A stretch of DNA of 51,743 nt from an uncultured Ruminococcus sp. (GCA_902779615.1 CACZCM010000012.1:1-51743), one strand, 5' to 3'. Shown: positions 26,084 through 34,885, counted from the stretch's first letter. Translations and numbers: made by a program. Notes: generated from the letters alone by a model not told the origin.

Positions 26084-27946
26084 TCATTTTATTCTTTTAT
26101 AATATCTGCCGTCAAGAGCCTCGATCAAATTACCCAACTCCAGCTCCGTTGCCGCTGCGTGCACTAAATATATCGGCAAACCGCACCTCATTGCGATCGT
26201 ATCGATATGCAGAGTTTCGCTGCCCAGTTCTTCGAGCACCTTTCCGGCATTTTCCGACAACTCATCGATTATTCCATCGTCGGATCGTTTTACATTTATA
26301 ACGTCAGCTCCGTCAAAAGCCTCCTGCTTTTTATTATTATTCGCCAAAGTGGCTTTCGCTTGTTTCGGGGATCTCTTCGGATTCTTCTGCCGATCTCCGA
26401 CAACATTCGTGACTTCGCTTTTTATATTGTTTTCAGATTTGATCTGTTCTGTTTTCTTTTTTGTCTTATTAGTTTTCGGCATCGGGGATTTCCGAGCAGC
26501 AAATCTCTCTGCATTCTTCATATTTTTTAGCTCGGCTTGCCAATCATCGCCGGTAACCCTATATATTTTAACTTCATCAGCGTTATCGCTGTCATAGCTG
26601 TACACACAGGTTTCCACTGCGGTATCGTCGTCGTCCTTATCAAACATAAAAGCGTCGGCGCCAAGATCGTATTCCAAATTCTTAGCAAGCTGAACGATCC
26701 AGTCGGGAGCCTCATCGAACCTGAGCGACGTTGAATCATATCCGGTCTTCGTAAGATCTCTGAGCTTGATTTTTCCGGCGATGCCGTCTATTATGACGTA
26801 ATTGGCAGCCTTTTGCAGCTCTTGGATCGCCTCGTATTCCGAAGTCCTTTGATTTGAAAACCTCGTGACGCAGTGTGACGGCTCCTCCCCGTATCCCGTC
26901 GGTTCGGCAGCTTTTTCACAAGGCATAACATAGAGAGGATCATGCGCGTCGTTATCATATTTCCAAATACGCTGCTCCCTTTTATCGGGAACTCCGCTCC
27001 TGCCGCGGTGCGATTCCTTCGCAGACGTGTGACGCTTGCTGCTGCCGTCATCTTTTTTCCGCCTGATTTCCTCTGCCCCGCCGTATGCGTCAAGTATATC
27101 ATGCGCCGACGACACTGCAGCCGCGCCTTCTTTTATGAGCCTGTTAGTGCCTTTTGCATAAGGATTGTCAAACGCGCCCGGAACGGCAAACACATCGCGT
27201 CCCTGCTTTATAGCATAATCCACCGTGATAAGCGAACCGCTTTTCTCGCCAGCCTCCACTACAACAACGCCACTCGAAAGGCCGCTTATGATCCTGTTTC
27301 GTATCGGGAAAGTGTATTTTGTGGGGTGAAGATCGGGCGGATATTCGGACACTACAGCGCCGTTTTCAGCGATAAGCTGCTTTATGCAGTCATGTGACTT
27401 CAGATACGCCGCCTCATGACCGCAGCCCAATACGCAAACTGTCGTTCCGTTTGATCGCAGAGCGCCCTTGTGGGCCTGTATGTCGATCCCGACCGCGCCG
27501 CCGCTGACAACGCACACTCCGACCGCCGCCAGATCCGACGCAAGCTCGTATGCCATCTCGCTGCCGGCCGGACCGGCTTTTCGTGTTCCGACCATGCCGA
27601 TACACAACGGCGTCTTCAGCACAGCCGCCTGTCCCTTGACATAGAGCACCGCCGGAGGATCTTCAATATCCTTCAAAAGAGTTGGATACGCCTCGTCGCC
27701 GTATGCTATAATTTGTATCCCGCATTTTTCGCAGCTTCTGATGATAGCCTGTGCCCGGCTTAGCGAGGTATCGGCAAGCCGTAACTTCACCGAATTTTTG
27801 AAGTCGGCAGCGGCGAGCCGAACGTCTTCGTCTTCGGAATAATAATCCTCCGCAAAGCTGTATTTTGATACTATTTTTTTGAGGTCGTTCGAGGCGTAGC
27901 CCAACGCCTGCTGAAGCCACACCCAGAATATTGTCTGATTATTCAT
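26084..27946 (-). CDS. dprA: DNA-processing protein DprA with a long internal insert
   Basis: DprA loads RecA on incoming single-stranded DNA during natural transformation. The SAM-like N-terminal domain covers about residues 1-75. The Rossmann DprA core covers about 100-290, with MVGTRKAGPAGSEMA, VVSGGAVGIDIQAHKGAL, TFPIRNRIISGLS and SGSLITVDYAIKQGRDVFAVPG. A winged-helix C-terminal domain occupies about 555-620. Between core and winged helix lie about 255 extra residues. They include a compact-looking stretch at about 365-450 and a Lys/Asn-rich unstructured stretch at about 480-550. Ordinary DprA is 290-370 aa. The insert is open and in frame, so this is not a broken gene. I do not recognise a domain in it. 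Confidence 0.93.
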   Translation of the reverse strand: MNNQTIFWVWLQQALGYASNDLKKIVSKYSFAEDYYSEDEDVRLAAADFKNSVKLRLADTSLSRAQAIIRSCEKCGIQIIAYGDEAYPTLLKDIEDPPAVLYVKGQAAVLKTPLCIGMVGTRKAGPAGSEMAYELASDLAAVGVCVVSGGAVGIDIQAHKGALRSNGTTVCVLGCGHEAAYLKSHDCIKQLIAENGAVVSEYPPDLHPTKYTFPIRNRIISGLSSGVVVVEAGEKSGSLITVDYAIKQGRDVFAVPGAFDNPYAKGTNRLIKEGAAAVSSAHDILDAYGGAEEIRRKKDDGSSKRHTSAKESHRGRSGVPDKREQRIWKYDNDAHDPLYVMPCEKAAEPTGYGEEPSHCVTRFSNQRTSEYEAIQELQKAANYVIIDGIAGKIKLRDLTKTGYDSTSLRFDEAPDWIVQLAKNLEYDLGADAFMFDKDDDDTAVETCVYSYDSDNADEVKIYRVTGDDWQAELKNMKNAERFAARKSPMPKTNKTKKKTEQIKSENNIKSEVTNVVGDRQKNPKRSPKQAKATLANNNKKQEAFDGADVINVKRSDDGIIDELSENAGKVLEELGSETLHIDTIAMRCGLPIYLVHAAATELELGNLIEALDGRYYKRIK

Positions 27947-27978
27947 ACGTAACTGCCTCCTCCCATGCAGTCACAAAG

Positions 27979-28764
27979 CTATCGCTGCCGCGCCATCTCC
28001 CACAGAAGTATAGCCGCTGCAGCCGAGGCGTTGAGCGATTCCGCCCTGCCCTTCATCGGTATCATAACACGCAGCGTACACGCCTCGATCGCTTCATCGC
28101 TTAGCCCGCTGCCCTCGTTTCCGATCAGCATGACTCCTCTTGAAACATCGATCTTTGTTACGTCCGACGCATTGCGCGGCGTTGAGGCAAATGTATTTAT
28201 ACCATTGTGAGAAAGTTCACGTATATATTGCACAAAATTATCGGGGATACTTATCGGCAAACGAAAAACAGCGCCCATGCTTCCGCGAACCGTTTTCGGG
28301 GAATAAACATCGCAGCAGTCGTCCGAAAGGATCACTCCGTCAGCGCCTACCGCTTCAGCCGTTCTGAGTATCGTTCCGAGATTGGAAGGATCTTGGATTC
28401 TTTCGCAGCCAAGATAAGTTCCTCTGTTATTTATTCTACCAAGATTTTTTTGTTTGTCAAGCATATTAAATACACAAAGGAATCCCTGCGGAGATTTTGT
28501 ATCGCTCATTTTTGCGAATACGTCCTTCGATACCTCACACACGCGCTCGGACGCTTGTGCAATAAGTCGAAATTCTTCTCTGTATTTATCCCTTGCGTCG
28601 GCAGTATACATAAACGTTTTCGGAATTGCCCCCGAGATAACTCCGTCTTTACAGAGTCTTGCGCCTTCCGCAAAAAACTCTCCGCAGCTGCTGCGGTATG
28701 ACGCGCTTTTTGCAAGCTTGGCTATATGCTTTACCGTGTCGTTGTCTTTCGCAGTTATCATCAT
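27979..28764 (-). CDS. TrmH/SpoU-family RNA 2'-O-methyltransferase
   Basis: This SPOUT-fold methyltransferase uses SAM to methylate a ribose 2'-hydroxyl in rRNA or tRNA. Motif 1 is seen in QDPSNLGTILRTAEAVGADG, motif 2 in MLIGNEGSGLSDEAIE and motif 3 in VMIPMKGRAESLNASAAAAI. The N-terminal roughly 100 residues form the usual SpoU substrate-binding domain (FAEGARLCKDGV). Members between dprA and the rplT operon are usually annotated as 23S rRNA methyltransferases, but the target is not fixed by sequence. Confidence 0.92.
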   Translation of the reverse strand: MMITAKDNDTVKHIAKLAKSASYRSSCGEFFAEGARLCKDGVISGAIPKTFMYTADARDKYREEFRLIAQASERVCEVSKDVFAKMSDTKSPQGFLCVFNMLDKQKNLGRINNRGTYLGCERIQDPSNLGTILRTAEAVGADGVILSDDCCDVYSPKTVRGSMGAVFRLPISIPDNFVQYIRELSHNGINTFASTPRNASDVTKIDVSRGVMLIGNEGSGLSDEAIEACTLRVMIPMKGRAESLNASAAAAILLWEMARQR

Positions 28765-29388
28765 CTATTCTTCACCGACCTCTGTTGTTTCAAGCGTTAA
28801 GATCGTATCGCCGGTCTTTGCGGTCTGCAAATTCATAATAACGCTTTCCCCGTTTTCCTTTATATATATGTCAGCTTCGGCGCTTTTAAGTACCTGGGAT
28901 ATATCGTTTACATACCGTCCGCTCTTAACTTTGACGATATCGTTATTTTCGTTTTTATATTCGGCGATGAAACGCCATGTTTCTTCTTCAAATATTTGAT
29001 TTGCATAGGCGATCTTTCTTGTATGCTTTTCGGCCGCCGTGATCTTTCCCTTATAAACAGCGGCATTTTTCATCATTTCATTTTCCTTCTTTTCAAACTC
29101 GCGCTGCCTTTTACGGTCTGCAAGCGACAGAAAAAAAACAGTTATCCCGCACGCCAACGCGCCGCCGAGCGACCACAGCAGCCGATCGCCGCCCTTGCCC
29201 GCAGACGCCAGCGCAAACAGCGACGACAGCGCGCCCATCACGCCCGCCAGCACGCCCGTCCAGCACACCGCCAGCATTACCCTCAGCAGAGGCGAATGCT
29301 CCGCCTGCTCCGGCTCCGCGCTTTCAAGCGTCATATCATTTTCTGCGACAACCGATTTTTCGTTATTTTGATTATTATCCGTGTTCAT
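28765..29388 (-). CDS. Unknown protein with two membrane helices and a cytosolic/extracytosolic domain
   Basis: I do not recognise a family. The 207-residue product has a charged Asn/Glu-rich start (1-30), two hydrophobic helices at about 34-62 and 70-92 and a basic, coiled-coil-like linker. A soluble C-terminal domain of about 110 residues follows, rich in beta-prone segments, with the recurring pattern YVNDISQVLKSAEADIYI. The stop directly abuts the methyltransferase start, so it is probably co-expressed. Its base composition at 29130-29340 is more GC-rich than its surroundings, in the membrane-spanning part. Confidence 0.75.
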   Translation of the reverse strand: MNTDNNQNNEKSVVAENDMTLESAEPEQAEHSPLLRVMLAVCWTGVLAGVMGALSSLFALASAGKGGDRLLWSLGGALACGITVFFLSLADRKRQREFEKKENEMMKNAAVYKGKITAAEKHTRKIAYANQIFEEETWRFIAEYKNENNDIVKVKSGRYVNDISQVLKSAEADIYIKENGESVIMNLQTAKTGDTILTLETTEVGEE

Positions 29389-29415
29389 TCCGTATCACCA
29401 TATGGGTTTACCATT

Positions 29416-29451
29416 TGAAAACAGCACCCAAGGGCACGCCCTCGAGTGCTG
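29416..29451 (-). terminator. Terminator of the infC-rpmI-rplT operon
   Basis: On the minus strand CAGCACTCGAGGGC pairs with GCCCTTGGGTGCTG (29422-29451), followed by GTTTTC, directly after the rplT stop. It looks like a rho-independent terminator with a short U-tract. Confidence 0.75.
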
Positions 29452-29463
29452 AATTATTAAGTA

Positions 29464-29820
29464 TTAGCCGAGAGCCTTCTTAGACTGCTCTACGAGCTTT
29501 GTGAAGCCCTGAGGATCGGCGATAGCGATCTCCGAGAGCATCTTGCGGTTAAGCGTAACGCCTGCCTTCTTGAGTCCGTTCATGAATGTGGAATAGTTAG
29601 TTCCGTTAAGCTTGCAGGCAGCATTGATACGAGCGATCCAAAGTCTTCTGAAATCTCTCTTTCTCTGCTTACGGCCGATATAAGCGTAGTTGCCCGACTT
29701 ATTAACAGCCTGCTTAGCCATCTTAAAGTGCTTGCTCTTCGCACCCCAGTAGCCCTTTGCAAGCTTCAATACCTTTTTTCTTCTCTTGCGAGTCATCATC
29801 GCACCCTTAACACGAGCCAT
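29464..29820 (-). CDS. rplT: 50S ribosomal protein L20
   Basis: The 118-residue basic protein matches L20, an early assembly protein of the large subunit. It starts [20 protein letters not shown] and includes [18 protein letters not shown] and [17 protein letters not shown]20 also represses its own operon by binding the leader mRNA; the leader at 30646-30790 fits this. It is the last gene of infC-rpmI-rplT. Confidence 0.98.
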   Translation of the reverse strand: MARVKGAMMTRKRRKKVLKLAKGYWGAKSKHFKMAKQAVNKSGNYAYIGRKQRKRDFRRLWIARINAACKLNGTNYSTFMNGLKKAGVTLNRKMLSEIAIADPQGFTKLVEQSKKALG

Positions 29821-29874
29821 TTATATTACCTCCATATCGTGGTTGTCTTTTTTAAGTCCCATTATCAAGCAAAA

Positions 29875-30072
29875 TTACTTGTAAGGAATGAGTCTTTTAA
29901 CCTGAGCAACATTTGTCTTATCGGCAACAGTTGTCTTTCTCAGTCCTCTTTTGCGCTTTGTTGTTTTCTTATTGAGGATATGACTCTTATTTGCGTGTGC
30001 ACGGATAACCTTTCCGTTCTTTGAAAGCTTAAAGCGCTTTTTTGCGCCGCTGTGTGTCTTGATCTTAGGCAT
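29875..30072 (-). CDS. rpmI: 50S ribosomal protein L35
   Basis: The 65-residue protein begins [20 protein letters not shown] and ends with the usual RLIPYK. The ATG at 30072 follows GGAGG in the gap after infC. Upstream in-frame codons belong to the infC region and are not part of the gene. Confidence 0.98.
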   Translation of the reverse strand: MPKIKTHSGAKKRFKLSKNGKVIRAHANKSHILNKKTTKRKRGLRKTTVADKTNVAQVKRLIPYK

Positions 30073-30091
30073 AATTATTTCCTCCTTAGTA

Positions 30092-30610
30092 TCACTTTGT
30101 CGGCTTGGGAGCAAGGAACATAAGCATACTTCTTCCCTCAAGCTTAGGCTGCTTTTCAACCGAAGCCGCCTCAGCGCATGCATCGGCAAATCTCTGCATA
30201 ATAGCCGTACCCAGCTCAGGGTGACCCATTTCTCTGCCTCTGAAGCGAATCGAAACCTTTACCTTGTCGCCCTTAGCCAAAAACTTGAGGGCATGATTCA
30301 GCTTTGTATTGAAATCGTGGGTATCGATATTCAGCGAAAGTCTTACTTCCTTAATATCAACGACCTTCTGATTCTTGCGTTTCTCTTTTTCACGTCTTGC
30401 CTGTTCAAAGCGATACTTGCCGTAATCCATGATCTTGCATACGGGCGGCTTTGCCTGCGGCGAGATCATCACGAGATCGAGATTCTTCTCTTCTGCGAGA
30501 GCCAGAGCCTGCTGTGAAGTGAGAATACCCAGCTGCGAACCGTCGGAATCTATTACCCGAAGCTCCTTTCCCCGGATCTCCTCATTGATGTAAAGTTCCT
30601 TCTTGCTAAT
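30092..30610 (-). CDS. infC: Translation initiation factor IF-3, with AUU start codon
   Basis: IF-3 prevents subunit joining and checks the start codon. The protein shows [29 protein letters not shown] and the C-terminal domain with [14 protein letters not shown]. An in-frame ATG exists at 30625, but it overlaps the Shine-Dalgarno itself (ATGGAGG). The codon at correct spacing, 8 bases after GGAGG, is ATT at 30608-30610. An AUU start is the conserved device by which IF-3 limits its own synthesis, since it rejects non-canonical starts. The product from ATT is 172 aa. Confidence 0.95.
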   Translation of the reverse strand: MSKKELYINEEIRGKELRVIDSDGSQLGILTSQQALALAEEKNLDLVMISPQAKPPVCKIMDYGKYRFEQARREKEKRKNQKVVDIKEVRLSLNIDTHDFNTKLNHALKFLAKGDKVKVSIRFRGREMGHPELGTAIMQRFADACAEAASVEKQPKLEGRSMLMFLAPKPTK

Positions 30611-30645
30611 GTTAAGCACCTCCATGACCGATTTATCAGACTGTC

Positions 30646-30790
30646 AATAAAAAATGCAGACGATGAACACGTCTGCAAGTCAAAACCGAAAAGCCGCACC
30701 CGCCGAAAGCGAGTGTGTTATCCAAAAGGTATTGACCCGTGCAGACGACACCCCACAGGTGAAGACGTTGACCGTCCTGCTTTATTGCTT
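30646..30790 (-). promoter_or_regulatory. L20-type leader with transcription attenuator
   Basis: Between the promoter and infC, the transcribed leader can fold into several stems, including CGTCTTCACCTGTGGGGTG with a following GTCGTCTGCACGGG. It ends in an intrinsic terminator with arms TGCAGACG (30670-30677) and CGTCTGCA (30655-30662) and a U-rich tail (30646-30654). This matches the Gram-positive infC-rpmI-rplT leader, in which bound L20 favours the terminator. The exact pseudoknot cannot be fixed by eye. Confidence 0.8.
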
Positions 30791-30795
30791 ATACG

Positions 30796-30824
30796 ATTAT
30801 ATCACGGCGCAAAGCCGTTGTCAA
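30796..30824 (-). promoter_or_regulatory. Sigma-A promoter of infC-rpmI-rplT
   Basis: On the minus strand TTGACA (30819-30824), a 17-base spacer and TATAAT (30796-30801) form a perfect consensus promoter directly before the L20 leader. Confidence 0.9.
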
Positions 30825-30869
30825 GTGTTTTTTTACTTTTTTACAGAAATCAACTTTCTTTTAGAGAGT

Positions 30870-30952
30870 ATTAATCAATGTTTTCGCAAGCCTTTTGAAA
30901 ATGGATCGGCGAAAACTTTATGCTCTTGCTCTACCGAACCTTAAGTTAACCG
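30870..30952. repeat. Intergenic repeat, family A copy 5 (partial)
   Basis: It contains TTTTCGCAAGCCTTTTGAAA followed by GCGAAAACTTTATGCTCTTG and CTCTACCGAACCTTAAGTTAA, the inverse of the conserved family A end seen at 2424 and 33776. The central part is missing. Confidence 0.7.
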
Positions 30953-30973
30953 CTTTTGCTAAAAAAAGTGGTC

Positions 30974-31062
30974 ACAAGGCGGGCAGTGATCTATACCCGT
31001 ACCTAACACGAGATGCAGTCACTAGCCTTATTTAGGCTAGTGACATCTCCTATGCGGTTATT
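30974..31062 (-). repeat. Family B structured repeat downstream of spoIIE
   Basis: On the minus strand it starts AAATAACCGCATAGGAGATG and forms a perfect hairpin with arms GTCACTAGCCT and AGGCTAGTGAC. The 3' half has diverged from other copies. It lies about 33 bases after the spoIIE stop, in the same orientation. The gap 30611-31094 otherwise holds only the L20 leader, a promoter and a family A repeat. Confidence 0.65.
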
Positions 31063-31094
31063 TATGACGGGCAGCAGAAGTATTCCGGTCGATG

Positions 31095-33404
31095 CTACCT
31101 CACCTTCACTCCCACTACCGTAATATCATCGTCCCGATCGAGCTTGCTGCCGATCATCGCTTCATCAATAATATCATTCACGAGCGACTGTATGTCGTCG
31201 CCCTCAAAATCTCTCAGCATAGCCGCTATCCAGCCGTCGCTAATCGCTATCGCTCCGTCCGACACCATTATCACGATATCACCCTCGTTGAGCTGCATAA
31301 GATCGTGCGTCAGCCTTACGTCCGGCATTATTCCCGCAGGCAGCGACGGCGGCTCTACCCTAGCCACCTTCCCGCTTTTTCGCACGAATGTCACAGGCGC
31401 TCCCGCTTTCATTATCTCGGTTTCGCCGCTGAACAGGTCTATGCACATGATGTCTATCGTTGCAAGCGACTCGTCGTCCGACTTCACCATCAGCGCAGAG
31501 TTCGCCGCGCTCATCGCCGCGTCAAAGCCAAGCCCCGAGCGTATCAGCTTTGATACGATGCTGACTGCCATGCAGCCGTCAACAGCCGCGCGTCCGCCCG
31601 TACCCATCCCGTCGCTGATGACCGTTACGAACCTGCCCTGCCCATCGCTGAAGTAATTCAGGCTGTCGCCGCACAGCCGCCCGTCCCTGCAAATATGCTG
31701 CGCTGTCCCGACCTGAACGTCAAGCTTCGGCTTCTCGTTGAGAGTTATCCTCAGCCGTGTCCCCGAATTCGTCAGCTTCGCAGAGTCCAGCTTTCTGCCG
31801 CACAGGCGGGAAATGTCACTCTCTATTCCTTCGCTTTTAAGTATTCGCCTGTCGTCCGCAGACGCCTCCGCTTCCACCGTCATTCTGCCGTAGGTATCAA
31901 GCCTGACCGCGCAGTCAAAAACCACACACCCCTTCATTCTCAGATAATCCGATATCCGCTCCTGCGCCGCCTCATCAAAGGATTCGAACCTCTCCAGCTC
32001 CGACTTTATCCCGCTGAGTATCTCGCCAAGCCCGCCAAACTGCCCCGCAACGACTCCTCTTATCTGCGCTGTCCTAGCCTTCGCCGTCAGATATCCCCGA
32101 TAGCTCAGATAGCTGTCGTTAATTGTCTGCGCAAGCTCCTGCGCCCTGCAGCACCTCTTGCTGAATATACGCTTTACATCGTCCTCGCCGACCTCTCCAG
32201 CTGCCGTTAATATCGGCGTCAGCGCCTCCATTTTCTCGCTGTCGCTGCCGTCCTTGAAGCAGAAAGCCCGCATTCCGCAGCGTGAACAGCATTCTTCTAT
32301 ACTGCGTTCAAACACGCTGCTCAGCTCCTCGCTGTAATGCTCGCCCAGCCGCTTCGCGACCGCATTGACCGCCTCGTTTATGCCGCCGATCGCTTTTGAC
32401 GCAAGGTCGAGCCGCATTATAACATTGCGTCTTGCGCTGTCGCCGTCGTCCTCGTTTCTGTGCGGCGATACCATAAACGCCGCTCTGCTGCCCCACTCCT
32501 TCGGTATACAAAGAAAAGCTACCGACGCCAAAGCCGTCTCATAAAACATAACAGCCGTCTGCTGAGTGATCCCTCCGGTCATTGCGATAACGGTGCTGCA
32601 AAACAAGAACGCCGCAGCAGCCGCTGCCCTGCCGACATATGAGAACATTCCCGCCATCAGCCCGCCAAACGCGCAGCCTATCGGCATGGTAAGCGCAGCG
32701 CCAACGCCCGGGGAGAACAGCACCCCGACCGCCGTACCCCCGATACTGCCGCCGGCCGCAGCGCCGTAATACGCGCAGAACATAACGGCGATATACGCAA
32801 GTATCCTTCCGACGGAAATATTTCCGACCGTAACATTGCTCACCGAAAGAAGGAACACACAGCACGTCATTATTATGCAGACGACCTCTCTTCTGTTGAA
32901 GGCTGCCACACCCCTTCTTCCGCCCGCAAGCCGAGCGCACTCCTTCATAAAATATGCGCCGCACGCTGCAAGCATCGCCTCCGCAAGACAAAGCACGATC
33001 TCAGCCGAGCCTTTGCCGCCTGCAATTATCATCACGCCGCCCGTACAGAGAAGCGGCGCCGCAGCGGCGATCGGCGAAAACACCTTGCTCTCCGAGATTC
33101 GTCTCAGGTCGGAGAAAAGCCACCTCAGCGCCGCCACCGTTACGACCGACGCCGCAAGACGGAAGCTGTCGCCCCGAAGGATCATCACATACCCAAGCAC
33201 CGCTCCCGCAGCGCACGACGGAACATACTGCCAGTCAGCCGCAGCCGCAAGCGCCACGCCGAAGGGCATACACCCGCCCCAAACTCGTCCGCCCGACACA
33301 ACGGCGCCGCAAATAAAATACGCAGTCTGTACAAGCGCCGCTCTCAGCGCGCTGCTTTTTCCGACTCTGCCGATCAGCGAATTATACTTTGCAACCTCTT
33401 TCAT
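31095..33404 (-). CDS. spoIIE: Stage II sporulation protein E (SpoIIE phosphatase)
   Basis: SpoIIE sits at the polar septum and dephosphorylates SpoIIAA to release sigma-F in the forespore. The 769-residue protein has an N-terminal domain with about ten hydrophobic helices (residues about 20-310) and a central regulatory region with Cys pairs (CCSRCGMRAFC). The C-terminal PP2C-type domain carries VTVISDGMGTGGRA, LMVKSDDESLATIDIMCI and IVMVSDGAI, which hold the metal-binding Asp residues. Length and layout match B. subtilis SpoIIE (827 aa). It implies that the organism, or its recent ancestors, sporulates. Confidence 0.96.
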   Translation of the reverse strand: MKEVAKYNSLIGRVGKSSALRAALVQTAYFICGAVVSGGRVWGGCMPFGVALAAAADWQYVPSCAAGAVLGYVMILRGDSFRLAASVVTVAALRWLFSDLRRISESKVFSPIAAAAPLLCTGGVMIIAGGKGSAEIVLCLAEAMLAACGAYFMKECARLAGGRRGVAAFNRREVVCIIMTCCVFLLSVSNVTVGNISVGRILAYIAVMFCAYYGAAAGGSIGGTAVGVLFSPGVGAALTMPIGCAFGGLMAGMFSYVGRAAAAAAFLFCSTVIAMTGGITQQTAVMFYETALASVAFLCIPKEWGSRAAFMVSPHRNEDDGDSARRNVIMRLDLASKAIGGINEAVNAVAKRLGEHYSEELSSVFERSIEECCSRCGMRAFCFKDGSDSEKMEALTPILTAAGEVGEDDVKRIFSKRCCRAQELAQTINDSYLSYRGYLTAKARTAQIRGVVAGQFGGLGEILSGIKSELERFESFDEAAQERISDYLRMKGCVVFDCAVRLDTYGRMTVEAEASADDRRILKSEGIESDISRLCGRKLDSAKLTNSGTRLRITLNEKPKLDVQVGTAQHICRDGRLCGDSLNYFSDGQGRFVTVISDGMGTGGRAAVDGCMAVSIVSKLIRSGLGFDAAMSAANSALMVKSDDESLATIDIMCIDLFSGETEIMKAGAPVTFVRKSGKVARVEPPSLPAGIMPDVRLTHDLMQLNEGDIVIMVSDGAIAISDGWIAAMLRDFEGDDIQSLVNDIIDEAMIGSKLDRDDDITVVGVKVR

Positions 33405-33453
33405 CTAATCGTTCCTTTCCTTTTCCGCCTGTTATCTCGGATCTCATACTGCA

Positions 33454-33501
33454 ATTATACTCACGCTGCGTTCAATTTTATGTCACTCTTGGTTTGTCGT
33501 T
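33454..33501 (-). promoter_or_regulatory. Candidate Spo0A-type promoter of spoIIE
   Basis: On the minus strand TATAAT (33454-33459) has no -35 at 17 bases, but GTGACA (33481-33486) lies 21 bases upstream. This long spacing is characteristic of Spo0A-activated sigma-A promoters such as B. subtilis spoIIG and spoIIE. AACGACA at 33495-33501 resembles the 0A box (TTCGACA) with mismatches. The assignment is by analogy. Confidence 0.4.
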
Positions 33502-33708
33502 TGCGGCTGTCAGTTGTATTTCAGCTGAGTATTTTCACGATTTCCACGCAGGTTACGTTCTTTAGCGGCTGATTTTTGTAATTATGCGGTTAATTTGGCG
33601 TATTAAAAATTGACTAAAAATCAGCTTGAATATTTGTTCAACTTTTTTTATGAAAAAAGGTATAATTATTTGCGCCGTACTGTTATAATAAAATTATCCG
33701 CGGCTCTT

Positions 33709-33775
33709 ATTTATTAAAAGCTCTGCTTTCAGCAAGCAGACACGAACCGCAGGCTTGGGCGCTGCGCCAATGTCA
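33709..33775 (-). repeat. Family B structured repeat, 3' fragment
   Basis: On the minus strand it reads GTGTCTGCTTGCTGAAAGCA then GAGCTTTTAATA, the conserved 3' end of family B. The 5' part is replaced by the adjacent family A copy. The rest of the gap 33405-33995 holds AT-rich sequence with possible -10 elements near 33660 and 33690, but no gene. Confidence 0.6.
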
Positions 33776-33850
33776 TTAACTTAAGGTTCGATAGAGCACA
33801 GCATAAAGTTTTCGCCAAGCCTTTTTCAAAAGGCTTGCGGGGTATGAGGC
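33776..33850. repeat. Intergenic repeat, family A copy 4
   Basis: About 70 bases from TGTCATTAACTTAAGGTTCG through the CAAGCCTTTTTCAAAAGGCT hairpin match the copy at 2424 with only about one difference. This is much closer than random drift between non-coding sequences would give, so the spread is recent or the sequence is constrained. Confidence 0.75.
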
Positions 33851-33995
33851 AAAGCCCAATAAAAGTTAGTATATGCGGACTTTATCGGCGGTGCTGCTTA
33901 TCGCCGCATAAAGGCTCTGTTTTCTGCGGCGATTTGGCGGTCAAAGCAATATAATTGCGGATAGCGATATATTAATTGAAAAGGCGGTGAGATAA

Positions 33996-34835
33996 TTGGA
34001 TTTTACAAAGGAACAGCTTGAACGTAATTCCATGAGGTGGAATTACTCCGAGGCCGTCAGACTTGTGGAGAAATGCGAAAGCTACGCCTCTCTTGTCGAG
34101 CCGCTAAAACTAGAAAGCGCTTTCACCAGGATCGCAGGCGATTCCTACTCCAAAGCGATCATCACCACAAAGGAAATACTGACTCTGCTTTACAACGGAT
34201 ACCCCGAGGGCGCTATGGCGCTGTCGCGTATTCTGTATGAATCGATGGTCATTATGCGGTTTTTGTATATGCGCCGTGACGATGAAAAGCTTCTCGAACG
34301 ATATATAGATGATTTCCACGTTAAGGTGTCCCGCGATACGATCAAATATTACAGCTACATACTGAACTATTCGCAGGACGAAAAGGAGCTGGAGGACGCC
34401 CGCCGCCGCAAGGTCGCCGCACGCAAGGAGCACAACAAGCTGAAGGAGAAATATTCCGAATTTCTGTCCTATAACAAGCAGGGCAATTACCTCCACGACT
34501 ACTGGTGGATAGGCGACGTTCTTCCTTCCCGCAGCTTTGGCGCAATACAAAATGAAATGACGCTCGAGAACCTGAAGATCCTGTATGTGATATCGTGCTA
34601 CAGAGCGCACTCGGGCGTTGTCGGGAACGCTGTTCGCTTCGGCACGATGCTCGATGAATCGGCTCTCTCAACAAGCGGCAGCCTCGAGGGCTTTCAGGTA
34701 CCGCTGTGCTTTTCGCTGGTATGCTTCGGAATACTGACCGAAACCACCTTCGACTGCATCGGGATCGACACTAAAGAGGTCATCGAAAAGATCGAGCAGC
34801 TTATCGCTCCGTTTGAAGACTATCTATACAGATGA
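33996..34835 (+). CDS. Unknown helical protein, possibly DUF5677-like
   Basis: I can only place this 279-residue protein tentatively. It is mostly helical, has no signal peptide or membrane segment, and contains the stretch ALSRILYESMVIMRFLYMRR followed by a charged helical region rich in Arg and Lys (residues 128-160). The R-x-L-x-E-x-x-x pattern resembles DUF5677 proteins, which are of unknown function and often occur in accessory or defence loci. The start is TTG at 33996 after GGCGGTGAGA. It stands alone between repeats, with a family B element beginning at its TGA stop, and may be a transferred gene. Confidence 0.65.
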   Translation: MDFTKEQLERNSMRWNYSEAVRLVEKCESYASLVEPLKLESAFTRIAGDSYSKAIITTKEILTLLYNGYPEGAMALSRILYESMVIMRFLYMRRDDEKLLERYIDDFHVKVSRDTIKYYSYILNYSQDEKELEDARRRKVAARKEHNKLKEKYSEFLSYNKQGNYLHDYWWIGDVLPSRSFGAIQNEMTLENLKILYVISCYRAHSGVVGNAVRFGTMLDESALSTSGSLEGFQVPLCFSLVCFGILTETTFDCIGIDTKEVIEKIEQLIAPFEDYLYR

Positions 34836-34885
34836 CCGCAGAGTATACGGCTTATATCTGCTTGTTGAAAGCATATCTTTTAAAG
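34833..34885 (+). repeat. Family B structured repeat, degenerate, starting at the upstream stop
   Basis: It begins TGACCGCAGAGTATACGGCT, where TGA is the stop of the preceding gene, and ends CTGCTTGTTGAAAGCATATC TTTTAAAG. The middle hairpins are lost. The following AT-rich stretch to 35055 shows nothing else. Confidence 0.55.
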
